Source: Prosapia bicincta (taxonomy: Eukaryota; Arthropoda; Insecta; Hemiptera; Cercopidae). From it: a stretch of DNA of 64,000 nt. The position numbers and the translations under genes are program-made. The DNA lies in the NCBI GenBank assembly GCA_036971475.1, contig JBAIZL010000001.1:139285192-139349191 (forward strand), given 5' to 3'. The notes under the pieces are model-generated. The model did not search any database. It was given only the letters and a program-made list of their open reading frames with translations, and was not told the origin of the DNA. Within the stretch, counting starts at the first letter, position 1. Each line of letters begins with the position of its first letter. Below, in pieces: positions 40,138 to 51,664 of the stretch.

Positions 40138-40948
40138 CAGTATTCCTGGTAATCCGAATTCCAGTAGTCTAGAACTCCCACTAATCGATTTTCAAAAATA
40201 TCAAAACGAGAAAGAATTAAACAGCTATAAGAGAGGTTTAAAGAAGTAAGGCAACATCGATTTGTTTACTTTGCAATAACGTCAGTGTATCGGTCCCTTT
40301 TTGATTTGTTGGGCTGCAGTAGTTCAGTTTCAACTTGTATAGTTAGAAGGTGGTAGAATCGTTTTGTCATCGTACTGTGTTAAACTTTAATTTTTATAAT
40401 GACATCTTCTTCTCTTTTTAAAAAAAAACACTAAACACTTTTGTTGTTGGATAAGACATTCTAAAACGACTTTATGCCGGGGTACCTGGTAAAAAATTAG
40501 CGGAAGATTTGGGAATCGGAAATTCAACAATCAGTGACATACAAAAATTCAAAGAAAACATTTTGTCATTTATGTCTTCAATGGAGTATGGTAGCAGTGC
40601 ATGGGAAACAGTGAAAATGAGTGAATATGCTTTGGTAAGAACTGCTCTGTACAAATGGTTTCTGCATGAACGATTATGGAACAACCCTGTATCTGCCCCT
40701 TTATTGGAGAAATAGGCGACATTCTGTTTTCCTGAACTCTACCCCAACAAGTTTCTTCCAGTTATTACTGGACTGTATTTAAATAACTACTCTCAACATT
40801 ATCCTATACGTACTTTGTAACACCATATAGGCATATATATGTAGCTGTATTTACGTTGTAGATATAAGTAATATTCGTACATTCCAGAAATGGTATACAA
40901 TTCGAAATGGTCGTACATTTTTTATTTCGGATTACTGGAATTGGACTG
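40138..40948 (+). mobile_element. Tigger-like element, internally deleted
   Basis: The left end CAGTATTCCTGGTAATCCGA and the complement of the right end CAGTCCAATTCCAGTAATCC form related terminal repeats. TA flanks both sides (40136-40137 and 40949-40950). Only the N-terminal DNA-binding part of the transposase is left. Confidence 0.85.
40460..40715 (+). pseudogene. Tigger/pogo transposase N-terminal helix-turn-helix fragment
   Basis: The frame reads ILKRLYAGVPGKKLAEDLGIGNSTISDI, the first helix-turn-helix of CENP-B/Tigger transposases. It continues through RTALYKWFLHERLWNNPVSAP, the start of the second DNA-binding domain, then stops at 40713. The DDE catalytic domain is absent. A non-autonomous deletion derivative best explains this. 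Confidence 0.85.
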
Positions 40949-41212
40949 TAATTATAAAATTAATAGTTTTTAAATTATTTTATTGTCTGTGTTATATCAT
41001 TTGTGATACTTAGCACTAAATTGCTTTTTCACTGGGTTTGTTAAGTAATATGCTGTGCACTCTACACCCAAGCTTACATATGTGGAAACAGAATTAAACA
41101 ACTGTAAACTTTATGAGTTTGTTTTTAAATTGTTGGAAACTATTCTATAAAAATATTTTGTGGATGGGTTTTAATTATTTGTATGGAAAATGTATTGTCA
41201 CCAGTTTAGTTT

Positions 41213-41325
41213 TACTCAATATTGTGTATAGGTTGAGTGCTATAACTTCCTGGGGATGGGATTGTAACTATGCAAATAGCATTGGTATAATTTTGGAATT
41301 ACTCAATATTGTGTATAGGTTGAGT
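41213..41325 (+). repeat. 26-bp direct repeat in the region upstream of the PIGF coding exon
   Basis: TACTCAATATTGTGTATAGG plus TTGAGT occurs at 41213-41238 and again at 41300-41325, 87 bp apart. It lies in probable intron or 5' flank. Confidence 0.8.
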
Positions 41326-41520
41326 ACTGTACTACTTGGTTATAAAGGAAAGATCATACAAAATATTTTGAAAATGTAAATTGTTAATATTACAATGTCA
41401 TGACATTTCTTATAACATTAACTCTTTTCTTCTCTTATCTTGGATTTGAAATTTAACTATGTTAACTAATGTTCTAAATATTCTTTTACAGATTTCTGTG
41501 GACAGTCTTCTGTATTAAAA

Positions 41521-42231
41521 ATGATTATAGATAACTACATACGGATAGCAAACTTCTATGTTGTTAGTTCATGCATTTTTCTTCTATTTTTAACTGCAGG
41601 AATATTTTTTACAAATGCTTATTTATATACCGGTCATGAATCTTTTCTTTCTGTGTATTTTTTGTGTGTCTTAGTAGAACTTTTAAAATACGTTTATATT
41701 AAAGTTAGATATGAAAAAGATTTGAGTTACAATCCCAAGCAGTACTATAAACTTGTGACAATAATATTAATGTTAGTGAAACAAATCAAAATAGCGGACT
41801 TGTTAAAGGGTTTATTTTTATTATTTTTGTCTACAGTCGCATTTTCAGTGATAGCGATATTATTTGGTGCAGAATTATTAGATAAGCACACAGAAACATT
41901 GATGTTTGGTAGTTTGCTTACAGTATTAGTTATTTTCCCTTTAAGTTTACACCTTGGTTCAAATTCATTACTGCATTTATTATATGGAGTAAGACTTACT
42001 GATCATTTCAGTCAAGTACTATACAGAAATATTGAGTTCACTTTGTGTGGTGCTTGGATTGGAGCATTCGTAATACCACTAGATTGGGATCGTAAATGGC
42101 AAGTGTGGCCTATACCTTGTTCATCTGGTGCCATTTTGGGTTATTTAGTATCTCATTTTGTTTCCCTGGTTGTTCTTTCCCCAAAGTTTAATGAAAAAAA
42201 TAGTATAAAATCAGGAAATAAAATTCGTTAA
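41521..42231 (+). CDS. PIGF: PIG-F, GPI ethanolamine phosphate transferase stabilising subunit
   Basis: A 236-residue, highly hydrophobic protein with about six to seven predicted membrane segments (roughly residues 11-31, 41-60, 76-87, 93-116, 126-145, 172-188 and 201-220). The strongest evidence is the C-terminal family signature GAWIGAFVIPLDWDRKWQ (residues 178-194) followed by WPIP and a Gly-rich segment. PIG-F resides in the endoplasmic reticulum. It partners PIG-O and PIG-G in adding ethanolamine phosphate to the third and second mannose of GPI anchor precursors. The start ATG at 41521 follows in-frame stops and lies about 30 bp after a cttttacag acceptor (41491), so the coding sequence is in one exon with an upstream untranslated exon. 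Length is close to the human protein (219 aa). Confidence 0.95.
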   Translation: MIIDNYIRIANFYVVSSCIFLLFLTAGIFFTNAYLYTGHESFLSVYFLCVLVELLKYVYIKVRYEKDLSYNPKQYYKLVTIILMLVKQIKIADLLKGLFLLFLSTVAFSVIAILFGAELLDKHTETLMFGSLLTVLVIFPLSLHLGSNSLLHLLYGVRLTDHFSQVLYRNIEFTLCGAWIGAFVIPLDWDRKWQVWPIPCSSGAILGYLVSHFVSLVVLSPKFNEKNSIKSGNKIR

Positions 42232-42239
42232 CTTATTAA

Positions 42240-43185
42240 AAAGTATTAGTATTAAATTAGCCAAAGATTGTTGTTTACATTGTGTTTATAGCTAGAGCTT
42301 TATTATAAATATATTTATTTTTTAATATTTTTGTATACTGATGTAAAATCAAGAATTAATGTTTTCCATTATTTGTTATTGATTGTGTTCTTTCAAATTA
42401 CTTAATATTTAATAATTGAAAAATTAAAGATTTATAATGCTTGGATTAATGTACATTAATTTATTCAACCATTTACACTTTTCTACCTAAGATCAGTCTC
42501 TGCAATTCAGTTGTTTCCAAACTCCCTTTCCTTTCTTCCGTCATCTCAGCAGCATATAATCTTTTTACCATAATGTAGTTTAACATATAATTTTTTCTTA
42601 TAGCTTTGAACCTTTCTGTAGTTTATAGTCCTTTCCATTCTTCCTCAATTTTCAGTAATGATGTATTTCGGACACACTGTATTATTTGTCAATCACAGAG
42701 AGAAACTGAATTAAGACAAAGATTACTATTTTTAAGATGCTGTTTGTCATTTGAATTAACAATTTCTAGAAATGGTCTCCATTTTGTGAAAGCAATGATC
42801 AATTATGCCTACTACCCACCAGGAATTTATATAATGAGATTAGTGATATTAAAATAAAATTAATAAAAATGATAGTTCTGTTTAGTTCATTAGTAAACTG
42901 TTGTACTAGTCCACCCAAGGCCGGGTGTAACTCATCATTGTCACAGTCAATGTGTTAATAGAGCATATCTTAGCACATTAGATGCAAAAAAGCAGCTGGG
43001 AAAGTTTTATTTTGTCCTTTGTGTTATATCAGATGTCATCTATATTGTTTATACATGGTGGGGGGGGGGGGGGTCCATCTGCTGACAAATTATCAGTAGT
43101 GGTCCGAAGAAACATGGTCTCATTTTTTCCATACATCTATTATCAGATAAACTTGTAGTTCATTATTAATAATATTCGAGCTGGC
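42240..43185. other. PIGF 3' flank, no gene seen
   Basis: It contains a poly-G run near 43060-43073 and short frames without recognisable content. No canonical AATAAA was placed with confidence after the PIGF stop. Confidence 0.45.
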
Positions 43186-43252
43186 TTGTGAGTGAAAGTT
43201 ATAATTAAAGAATACAAATATGGTACAACTCACAAATATACAATTTTTTAAT

Positions 43253-43296
43253 TTCAAACGCGTTTCAACGACTAATTTGTCGTCATCCTCAGTGAA
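43253..43296 (-). ncRNA. Hammerhead-ribozyme-like motif, PLE family 3
   Basis: Stem I is UUCA/UGAA and the box is a canonical CUGAGGA. One unpaired U follows, then stem II GACGAC/GUCGUU (six pairs including one G-U), GAA, the palindromic stem III ACGCGU and an unpaired U before the stem I partner. It is complete and canonical apart from the extra U after the box. Confidence 0.6.
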
Positions 43297-43541
43297 GATA
43301 CACAAATGAAATTAACTAAAAAATATATATATTAAACATAACCTATAAAGTTTTAGCAAAAGTGAAAATCAGATCTGGGCATTGTCAAATTTATAGCCAC
43401 AGCTACTAATGTAATTACATTAAAGTAACATATGTTAATTATAAATATTTAATTTTGATGAGCCTATATTACTGGTAAAACATAATAATAACAAAATTAT
43501 TTAAATAATTTAAAAAAGATATTATTTAATAATTAATAAAT

Positions 43542-43740
43542 CTAAAATAATATTGAATTTTGAATTGGTCCTAATTCATTATTAACAATTTTATTTTTAT
43601 TTCTATTTATAAATAAAGTTTCCCATGCATCTAATTCATTAAAATTTATCACATTTTTTAAAAGGACAACATTTTTACTTTTAAATTCGTGTTTTTCGTC
43701 CAAACAATGTTTTGCCATAGCTGATTTTTCAGGCAATTCT
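43542..43740 (-). pseudogene. PLE GIY-YIG C-terminal tail
   Basis: The frame reads EKSAMAKHCLDEKHEFKSKN, then VVLLKNVINFNELDAWETLFINRNKN and ends NNELGPIQNSILF. PLE endonuclease domains have an AxHxxxxxHxF block (A..KHCLDEKHEF here), then a Glu-containing helix and an ending like GPI.NS.LF. Only this tail is present because the copy is 5'-truncated. Confidence 0.8.
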
Positions 43741-44148
43741 TTTTTTTTGAAAGTTATAATTAAAGAATAAAAATATGGTCTCATAAAAATATGCATACCG
43801 AGTTATTCCTTAGTTATAATTGACCTAGTTATGAATCATGATTTAAAACAAAAAATGCACTATTCTAGTGTACTTTTAGTAACAAAAAGTAATTTTATAA
43901 TAATTAGAACCTTAATCCAACTAACCTCTCATATTTAAAAAAGTGGCAGTACTTTGGATCCCTTAACCTTACATTCAAACCTTTTTTTTTTCATATTAAT
44001 TTTCATTATAAAGTAGCATTAAAGTAAAAAATATAAAAATGATAGATTTTGATATTTTAATTTTTTTTTAATAATTAATTTTATTATTAATATTAATTGA
44101 TACTAAATAATTAAAAATAATTCATTTGAAACTTACCTTTAGAGTAGA

Positions 44149-44440
44149 GATAGCTAGACTTTTCAGCCTTGGGGCATACTGATTACTTCACTGAGCTCCA
44201 AGGTTCAACATTGTTTAATTTTCCTGCCATTATGTATAATTTCTAGATCTAGATTAGTCACTGAGTACATGCCTTGAGCGAGCATATGCTTGCTATATTC
44301 CCGTATTATTTATGTTGTTATACGGTATTGTCACTAGGTATCATTACGGTTTTATAACTGCGACACGACAACATCTAATGGTTACATATAGAAATAGGTA
44401 GTGTACCCTCTTTACCCATCTCTAACAGATAGGTCTCAGA
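44149..44440. mobile_element. Possible hAT-type MITE
   Basis: TAGAGATAGCTA near 44153 is similar to the complement of the right end, TTAGAGATGGGTA near 44416-44430. An AGAGATGGG start is common in hAT non-autonomous elements. A clear 8-bp target duplication was not found. Confidence 0.4.
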
Positions 44441-44699
44441 TTTCTTTGAACCTCGGTTCATGAAAGTTTTGGTGTATTCTACTTACTTCTAGATGGTAGT
44501 AATTGGAGTATAAACATGCTAACACAGTGTTACTGCAACTCATTCCACCTAGTAAATGTGAAAGAAGGATTGTAACTACAAAGTATTAGTTACTACTGTA
44601 CTACAAAGTAGTAGTAACTTTAAAGTGGCAGTGCGTAACTTCTTAGCTTAAATGTGTTTTGTGAGTTCAAAAGATATTTTTATAAATATTATTGTTTTT

Positions 44700-46410
44700 C
44701 TGTGCAATTTACTAATATGGAAGAGAAACGAAAAATAGCCAGTGAATGCAGAACATTCAAAAATCAGTAAAACTATATATTTCATAGTTGAGTTCAGTAA
44801 GAAGGTGCTATGTTTGATTTGCAATGAAACGATAGCCGTTCTCAAAGAATATAGCATAAAAGTTGTTGATGTTAAATATAAAAAAAAACATTTAAAGAAT
44901 TACTCAAGACATACTGGAAGTTTGCAGGCAGCAATATTTGAAGCATGAATTAAAATCGCGATTAAAATCTATGTATACATAACAATACTGAACAAGAAGC
45001 GGCAACCTGTGCCAGCTTTGAAATAATAAAAGGCAGAAAACTATTCATCGATGAAAAAATTATCAAAGAATGCATAATTCCAGTAGCCAAACAAATGTGC
45101 CCCAAAATGTTAATTTATTTAAATTTGTCAGTTTGTCATGAAACATCATGGCTCGTAAGGTAGAAGCAATTGAAGAAAATATATAAACTCAAGTGTCTGA
45201 CAAAAATGGACTCCTTGAGTGATTTTCTCTGGCCTTAGATAAGTCAACTAATGTGTTAGATACTGCTCAGGTATTGATTTTTATGTGCGTAGATAAAAGC
45301 TATGAAGAGTATGAAAAACTTCTTTATAGTGATATTATTCAGAGCATGACTGCTGGTAAAGATATTTTTAATGGAGTTGAAAATGCCATTAATATAAAAA
45401 ACCATCGATGGAAAAACTTGAAATCTATTGCAAGTGATAGAGACAAAAACATATGGTAAACATGTGTGGAGTTGTTCTTGTTTCAAAGGCTGTTGAAAAT
45501 GATGGTTCAAAACTTTTAGGCTTACATTTTATCATTCATCAACAGCCTCTAAGTGGAAAAGGTTTGGAAGTGTCCAAAGTTCTAAACTCAGTTACTTTAA
45601 TAGGCAATTTCATCAGATGAACTGGGGCGAATCACAGAGAATTCTGCGAGTTTACTGAACAGTTTTTAGAAACAGATTTACAATTCTGCCATATGCTGAC
45701 TTAGTTATGGGAAAGTCCTTCAGCGAGTTAATAAGTTTTTTTAATGGAATGAATTTTAATTCATTCGAATCATAAAATAGCGAATGGCTGTGGAAGTTAG
45801 CATCCTACATCAATTGTACAAAGCAAATAAACAAACTGAATTTGAGGTGTCAAGGAGAAAACCAATTTCTCCCTGATTTATACACTAATATCAAATCGTT
45901 CATACAGAAAATAATACTGTTTCAATTACAATTGCGTAAAAAGTGTTTCACACCTTAAAATATGTGAAACTCAGCTTCCATCGATTTTGCACTCTAACTT
46001 TGAATATAAATTTTGACACTTGTTTTTTATACCTTGTTATTGCGAATAAGCTGGTATTTAAAATCCTTTTGATACCGACATTGATACTCTAGCTCCAGAA
46101 ATTCAAAAGGAAACTATTGCTATACAGTGCACTAATATAACAAATAACAAAACTCATCTTTGTTGGTATTTTATAAGAGTCTTCCACTGGGATAATTTGC
46201 ATAAATTTCCTCCAGGGATGTTTTCTGTTTTCGGTACTACTTGTGTGAGAAAACATTTTCGAAAAAGAAGTACGTAAAGAATGTTTACAGATCAAAGTTA
46301 GCCAATGAGAAACTTGAATGTCTTTTAATATTTGGTACAAGTAAAATTGGTCCACAACTACAAACTATTGTCAGTGGAAAGCTACAACCACATAAATCTC
46401 ATTAGTATTT
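44700..46410 (+). pseudogene. Decayed hAT transposase (ZBED/GTF2IRD2-like)
   Basis: The N-terminal zinc-finger region reads KKVLCLICNETIAVLKEYSIK and LKNYSRHTGSLQA. The middle reads FSLALDKSTNVLDTAQVLIF, the first catalytic-domain block of GTF2IRD2/ZBED5-type hAT transposases (SxxxDxSTDxxxxAQL). Near 45610 is a SSDELGRIT remnant, and near 46250 the C-terminal dimerisation block FFCEKTFSKKKYVKNVYRSKLANEKLE. Many stops and frame shifts separate these pieces. A CAGTGCGTAACTTC stretch near 44627 may be the left end of the element. The order and spacing are those of a complete, long-dead copy. Confidence 0.85.
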
Positions 46411-46449
46411 TATTTATCAAGTTCAATATTTAATATTGAGTATGTTATA

Positions 46450-47470
46450 TATATTTATAACGCTAGTTGGATTCAGCTCAGGTTGTAGTTTGGAGACCCA
46501 TGTTTCTTGAAAATCATCCAAAATAGAGGTAATACAGGGTGCAAAAACAGTCAGCAAATCTTTAGACTCTTTTTCATATGTACACAAGTTATCATTTTGC
46601 TTCATTCTAAATGTGGTGGGGAGCATAAAAAGAAAAATATTACCTCTGACTACTAGTTGTCACCTCACAAAACTCATCACGACAATCCAGTATCGTCATA
46701 AGCAATCAACATGTTGAATATGATATCAATTCATCTTTTCTCAACACATACAGAAACAGGTGACACAGATATCAATACACCTTTAATTTTACTAAGTTCA
46801 ACTGACTGAGTGAACTATAAAACTAATTTTGTCAAGTTGAAACAAGTACATTTTTTCATTATAAATTTGAACCTCTGCCAGGGTGAGGCTTAACACATTT
46901 CAGGTTTACTTATACTGTTGAACATATTCTTTCAAAAAAGCAAACAATGGGAAATTTTAATTATATCAAATACACAGTTTAAAGTTCAGCATTGGTATAC
47001 ATAACGGTCTGTAGATTTAGTTTTTATATAAATAACACTTATTTTGTAATATTCTATACTTATAGATACATTTTTTTATTGGAGCTAAAAGAATCAAGCC
47101 TTTTCTTGTAAAAGACTGAATAATTTATTTAAAAAAGCTACATCAAAATATCTTAATATCATCACACAAAGAATAGTAACATACAATGTTATAATATTAG
47201 TACAGTAATATTCATCATACATCGCATTCATGCATACTTAAGTATAATTGTTTAATATATATTTATTAGAGCTTTACATTTATTTTCACAAAAGTTTAAA
47301 ATATTCCTTAAAAATTAATTGATTTGAAATTCTTGATATATAATTAATAAAATTCCATACATATAACAAATATTTTAAATGTTATCATGTAAAGTTTTTA
47401 ATAACATTTTAAAATATTGTTTAACATTATTCAAAATTGTTTGTGCTTTTGTAACAAATATGTTCAATAT
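46450..47470. other. 3' flank of the perilipin gene
   Basis: No second gene was recognised. The part next to 47471 should hold the perilipin 3' untranslated region; the polyadenylation site was not assigned. Confidence 0.45.
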
Positions 47471-47722
47471 TTACAGTTGTTCATTTTGGCGATCATGAAT
47501 TTCTTGTTGTTGTTCATTGTAGCTGTTGTCATTGTAAGAAGAGCCGTTGGGTGAAGAATCTTTGGCATTATCGGTTCCAGTTCGTGTAGTATCATCTGAC
47601 CTAGGGCTGACATCTGCATTATCTTGTGGTCTTTGAATGGTTCGTTTAAGAGTTGGTGTTGGGATTAAAGCTGGATGTCCTGATTCTAAGTTTAATTGTC
47701 TGACAAATGTCAGAATTTTTTC
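47471..47722 (-). CDS. Perilipin, last coding exon
   Basis: It follows a ttttccag acceptor and runs 84 codons to TAA at 47471, in phase 0 with the 51587-51664 exon. It starts EKILTFVRQLNLESGHP, an amphipathic segment, and then becomes a disordered Ser/Thr/Asn-rich tail (RTIQRPQDNADVSPRSDDTT and later Asn/Gln-rich), as in perilipin C termini. Confidence 0.85.
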   Translation of the reverse strand, partial: EKILTFVRQLNLESGHPALIPTPTLKRTIQRPQDNADVSPRSDDTTRTGTDNAKDSSPNGSSYNDNSYNEQQQEIHDRQNEQL

Positions 47723-48052
47723 CTGGAAAATAGTCTTAATGAGTTTTTCTTTTAAATAAATACAATGTCCTAAAATGAAACACAAAGAATCTATAGTTTT
47801 GTTATTTGTATTCTTTTGATCAAAACTTCAATTTAGTTGATATTTTCTTGACCTTTTCATTTATCCGTATAATTCTCTGAAAAAATTATGGTTTCTTCAT
47901 AATAAACTCAAACATTTTTATCAATAGTGTTTCAGTATTAATCATGCAATACAAATGAACCACTATGTACAAACAAAAAAAACTTTTGGTTTATATCAGG
48001 GTCAGGTTTAGAGTTGTGAATGTATAAATACGTATGCTTAGATGAAATTCTG

Positions 48053-48067
48053 TATATATATATAAAT

Positions 48068-48128
<61 letters not shown>
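48053..48128. repeat. (TA)n tract
   Basis: Near-pure TA repeat of about 75 bp, directly beside the palindromic element at 48130-48387. Confidence 0.97.
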
Positions 48129-48129
<1 letters not shown>

Positions 48130-48130
<1 letters not shown>

Positions 48131-48384
48131 TTGATATTTAATGTTATCCATTGTTTTTCCGTTGCACTGACTTTATGAAGTTAATATATTACTATGTAAG
48201 TAATTTTATCCACCATTAAGTGCAATAATTTTACCTTGAGTGATGAGGCACCTTTCGGTCGTTGACCATTGTCGAATCACTCGACCATTCGACAATGGTC
48301 AACGACCGAAAGGTGCCTCATCACTCAAGGTAAAATTATTGCACTTAATGGTGGATAAAATTACTTACATAGTAATATATTAAC

Positions 48385-48387
<3 letters not shown>
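48130..48387. repeat. Palindromic element, family 5 (copy 2), nearly perfect
   Basis: The arms 48172-48282 and 48289-48387 are almost exact complements, from AGTTAATATATTACTATGTA inward to ACCATTGTCGAAT. The unit GTTGCACTGACTTTATGAAG precedes the left arm. Each arm contains the hammerhead-like motif. It is flanked by (TA)n tracts on both sides and lies in a perilipin intron. Confidence 0.9.
48238..48282 (-). ncRNA. Hammerhead-ribozyme-like motif, family 5
   Basis: Stem I has seven pairs (GAGUGAU/AUCACUC) and the box is UCGACAA. One unpaired U follows, then stem II GGUC/GACC with loop AAC, GAA, the near-palindromic stem III AGGUGCCU and an unpaired C. Compared with CUGANGA the box has C3U, U4C and G8A. 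The U4C change falls on a normally invariant base and argues against full activity. Confidence 0.42.

Positions 48388-48482
<95 letters not shown>
48388..48482. repeat. (TA)n/(GT)n microsatellite
   Basis: About 55 bp of TA repeat continues into 40 bp of GT repeat. Confidence 0.97.
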
Positions 48483-48483
<1 letters not shown>

Positions 48484-48486
48484 TTA

Positions 48487-48712
48487 TAGAAAGTCTTTCA
48501 TAAACAATAATACTGTATTTCATTTTAATTTATACATTTATAATAGGCTGAAGCTTTTTGCTGATTAATAGTATCAGCATTTTCAAAACGTATTTAGTTC
48601 CTCATAGTTCTGTAGCTACATCAGGACTGACAGTCAGCAAAAAGCTTCAGCTTAGTATGAATGTATAAAATAAAATAAAGTACAGTATTCTTGTTTATGA
48701 AAGTTTTTATAT
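48487..48712. repeat. Palindromic element between TA tracts
   Basis: GAAAGTCTTTCATAAACAAT and AGGCTGAAGCTTTTTGCTGA on the left are mirrored by TCAGCAAAAAGCTTCAGC and TTGTTTATGAAAG on the right. The centre has CATCAGGACTGACAG. It is non-coding. Confidence 0.8.
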
Positions 48713-48846
48713 ATAAAGTTAATATATTACTATTGTAAATACTTTTATCTACCACTAAGTGCACCACTTAGTGGTGGATAAAAGTATTTACAATAGTAAT
48801 ATATTAACTTTATAAAGTCAGTGCAACGGAAAAATAATGGACAACG

Positions 48847-48848
<2 letters not shown>
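48713..48848. repeat. Family 5-related short palindrome
   Basis: Arms of about 50 bp (AGTTAATATATTACTATTGT and ACCACTAAGTGC) meet at CACTTAGTGGT, without the hammerhead-like centre. The downstream flank AAAGTCAGTGCAACGGAAAA and AATGGACAACGT is shared with copies 1 and 2. Confidence 0.85.

Positions 48849-48925
<77 letters not shown>
48849..48925. repeat. (TA)n tract
   Basis: Near-pure AT dinucleotide repeat of about 77 bp. Confidence 0.97.
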
Positions 48926-48927
<2 letters not shown>

Positions 48928-48959
48928 GGGCTTGAAGCAGCAATTGCTGCTTCTTATTT

Positions 48960-49960
48960 ATTACAGTAAAATTAAATGAAATATTCACTGTTAAATATTT
49001 CTCAACAGTTTAAGTATTATATGAATAATGTCATTCAAATACCAATAAATGCTAAAATCATAACAGTAAACAATTTCTTGGTAAACTATCTTTTTTGTGT
49101 AACCATTTTCATCATGGTTTATTTTTCCTTGTGTGCTTTGGTTTTATATTTGAATCTCAACATCTCAAGGTGCTCTTACTCTACTAAAAGCTACATATAA
49201 TTGTCCATAACTGAATTCTTTGTTTCCCAAATAGACACAATTTTTTACAAAGGTTTGCCCTTGAGCTATTATTATTGTCATTGCAAGGGTAAGTTTTATT
49301 GGGAATTGAGTTCTAACAAATAAAAAAGGCATATTTTTATCTGTTATTAGTTATATTCTTGGAAGAAATTCTGCTAGAGCTTTGTTTTTTCCAGTAATTA
49401 TTTCCAAGTGTAATAATTTTTCCAACATGGCTTTCACAATTAGTCTTACTCCATTTACCAGTTCAGAAGACATATTCATATTTCTGATATAATATAACTA
49501 GTGGAGGCATTCCATGTGAGGATAATGAATAACACCACAGGAATGAATATCATTACAGTAGGTGTAATGTAATAGTTGTCTACAAACTCATGATCTTCCT
49601 TCATTACAATTCATTTCAACAGTTTTACTTAAAAAGAACCAAACGTTAACAAATTACATAAAGTTCTTGTAAATTATCCTCTACCCTTATTTCTATGATA
49701 ATTTAATACCATCTCACAGCCTTCCTCTTGTATATACATTTCAACATTAAGTTAAACAGGGCATTAAAAATTTAAAAAATACTAAATGAATTTCACAACA
49801 GCTGTTTACATCAGCTGATTAATCACCATCTGGCATATAGCACTTATAAATAAACCAGCTTTAGTGACATTTCCATCTTAAAAATTTCCATTAGAAAATC
49901 ATTGGATCTATCAAGGCCAGTGGGGCAAAACCCAGGTAATTTATGACTGGTAAATTATAG

Positions 49961-50025
<65 letters not shown>

Positions 50026-51039
50026 CCTAAGTTATTTACAATAACTTTTACCTTTAGGTTATATTTAATTATCTTACCTTTTATGATCACACCTTCAGGT
50101 TTCTAAATAATCAACAATCATATAACATTGTAACACTTCCATTTATTCCTAACATTTAATTTACTACACATTATACCAAATTACCTCAATACTATGCAGT
50201 GACAAAGACTGATTGCTTAACTAATATTACAATTACTAAAAAGTGGACTCTTGAGGCTTTAGGTTTTAATACAATAAAGTTTAATAATTATAGTGTTGTT
50301 TGCTCTTTCTCTCGTGTCGTTATTATGGATCTGTTATAATTTAGAAAGTAGTGAAAAAAGCTAGAATAATATTTTATACCAATGAATAAAAAATTGTTCT
50401 GAATTTACCAAGTTTATAAAGCTCTGTTAGCTAAATCTAATGTAAGAAGAAAGTACTTATTGTTTGTTGAGTTCCTGGGATCTTGACCGTTGATAGCTGT
50501 TTTGCTGCACTTTTTCACATAACTAACTTACTCCCCTAATTCTTTACTAAATCATTTATGTTGCACTTTTAAATTTTACACATAAAAAAAACTTACAATT
50601 CCCTTAATTCTATTAAACAAATTTACCCCTTTAACGTTGCTGACATTTGCTTCCCCCAATACGTCTGCCCTCTTCTGAAGCTCTTCCATGACTCCTCTTG
50701 CGATCACTTACTTTTCAAACTTCATAAACTCTCCCCCCTTACATATTTTAGTTAATTCTGGTGATTCCCACACCTTTTACAAATAGCTTTCTCTAACGGA
50801 ACAGTGTTATTATATCCCAGGTATATTTTGGTCACTTTGAAACTCTCATCTTAAATACTTGGACCCTTCTTTTGTTAAAGGTCACCACAGCCCCTTTATG
50901 ACAACACTTGAAATAGAACAATGGTTAAGTACTTTGTCAGTATTTTAGTAACTATTCCTGTCGCTCCCTGCTTAATATTTCTACAGACTTATTCGTTTTG
51001 GATACCAACTAAATTTATTCTCTAGCCTCATACGTTATG

Positions 51040-51077
<38 letters not shown>

Positions 51078-51580
51078 TTTTGAAGACTTCATGATAACGA
51101 TTTTTCAGAAAATGTTCACTGAATTGCTGAGGTTAAAAATCCTCTATATACCAGTTTTAGTGAAATCCTTAGAGTAGTTTTCGAGAAAAAAATTACAAAC
51201 ACACATAAAATTATTTGAAAACTTGATGATGAGATATTTTCAGAAAATTTTTACTTAGCACATTGGATTGCCGAGGTTAAAAACCCCCTATATATAGATT
51301 TTTGTGAAAATCCTTAGAGTAGTTTCCAAGAAAAAATTTACATATTTATAATTATAAGTAGTTTGAGAATATTAGATTGACCAACACTTAAAAATAATTA
51401 ACTGATCAATAAAAATGGACCACATTTCAGCACACTAGTGCAGTATGAAATTTACAAAATAACATATTGAATGCACAAATTCAGTACAATTCTTAAACTT
51501 TTTATGCGTTAGAACTGGTTTAATCACATTTACTAAGGCAAACAAGATGTGATATACATTCAACAAACATAAATAAATGT
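48960..51580. other. Perilipin intron
   Basis: It contains (TA)n tracts at 49962-50021 and 51041-51074. A pair of similar blocks at 51080-51190 and 51235-51330 shares CTATATA, TTTTRGTGAAATCCTTAGAG and AGTAGTTTYSRAGAAAAAA. No gene was recognised. Confidence 0.5.
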
Positions 51581-51586
51581 ACTTAC

Positions 51587-51664
51587 CAAAAGATTAGCAT
51601 AATAGTTTTGCAGCTGGTCATATTTAGCATTTATTGTGTTAGAAATGAACTGCAGGTGTAGAAT
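51587..51664 (-). CDS. Perilipin, fourth visible exon
   Basis: 78 nt, phase 0 on both sides, between a ttttcag acceptor and a gtaagt donor. It encodes ILHLQFISNTINAKYDQLQN and YYANLL, an amphipathic helix segment consistent with the helical-bundle region of perilipins. Confidence 0.85.

Larger units (their letters stand above)
43193..43779 (-). mobile_element. PLE family 3, 3' fragment flanked by a 32-bp target duplication
   Basis: TGAAAGTTATAATTAAAGAA followed by ATACAAATATGG-T occurs at 43193-43224 and, with one change, at 43748-43779. Between them lies a 5'-truncated PLE 3' end, read right to left: coding tail (43542-43740), 3' untranslated sequence, a hammerhead-like motif (43253-43296), then about 28 bp. 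The exact duplication marks this as a fairly clean retroinsertion. Confidence 0.85.

Noticed and set aside
41113..41379. 88-codon hydrophobic open frame upstream of PIGF
   Set aside because: It contains a nucleotide-level direct repeat and no known domain. It lies in the likely intron or 5' flank and lacks splice-compatible continuation.
48238..48387. Reading the TA-flanked palindrome as a bacterial-type terminator or CRISPR-like repeat
   Set aside because: The DNA is eukaryotic, the arms are too long, and the unit is a dispersed element; no CRISPR-like spacing exists anywhere in the window.
48487..48712. A hammerhead-like reading of CTGATGTAGCTACAG in the central palindrome
   Set aside because: No GAA box at the right distance, and stems I and III could not be formed.
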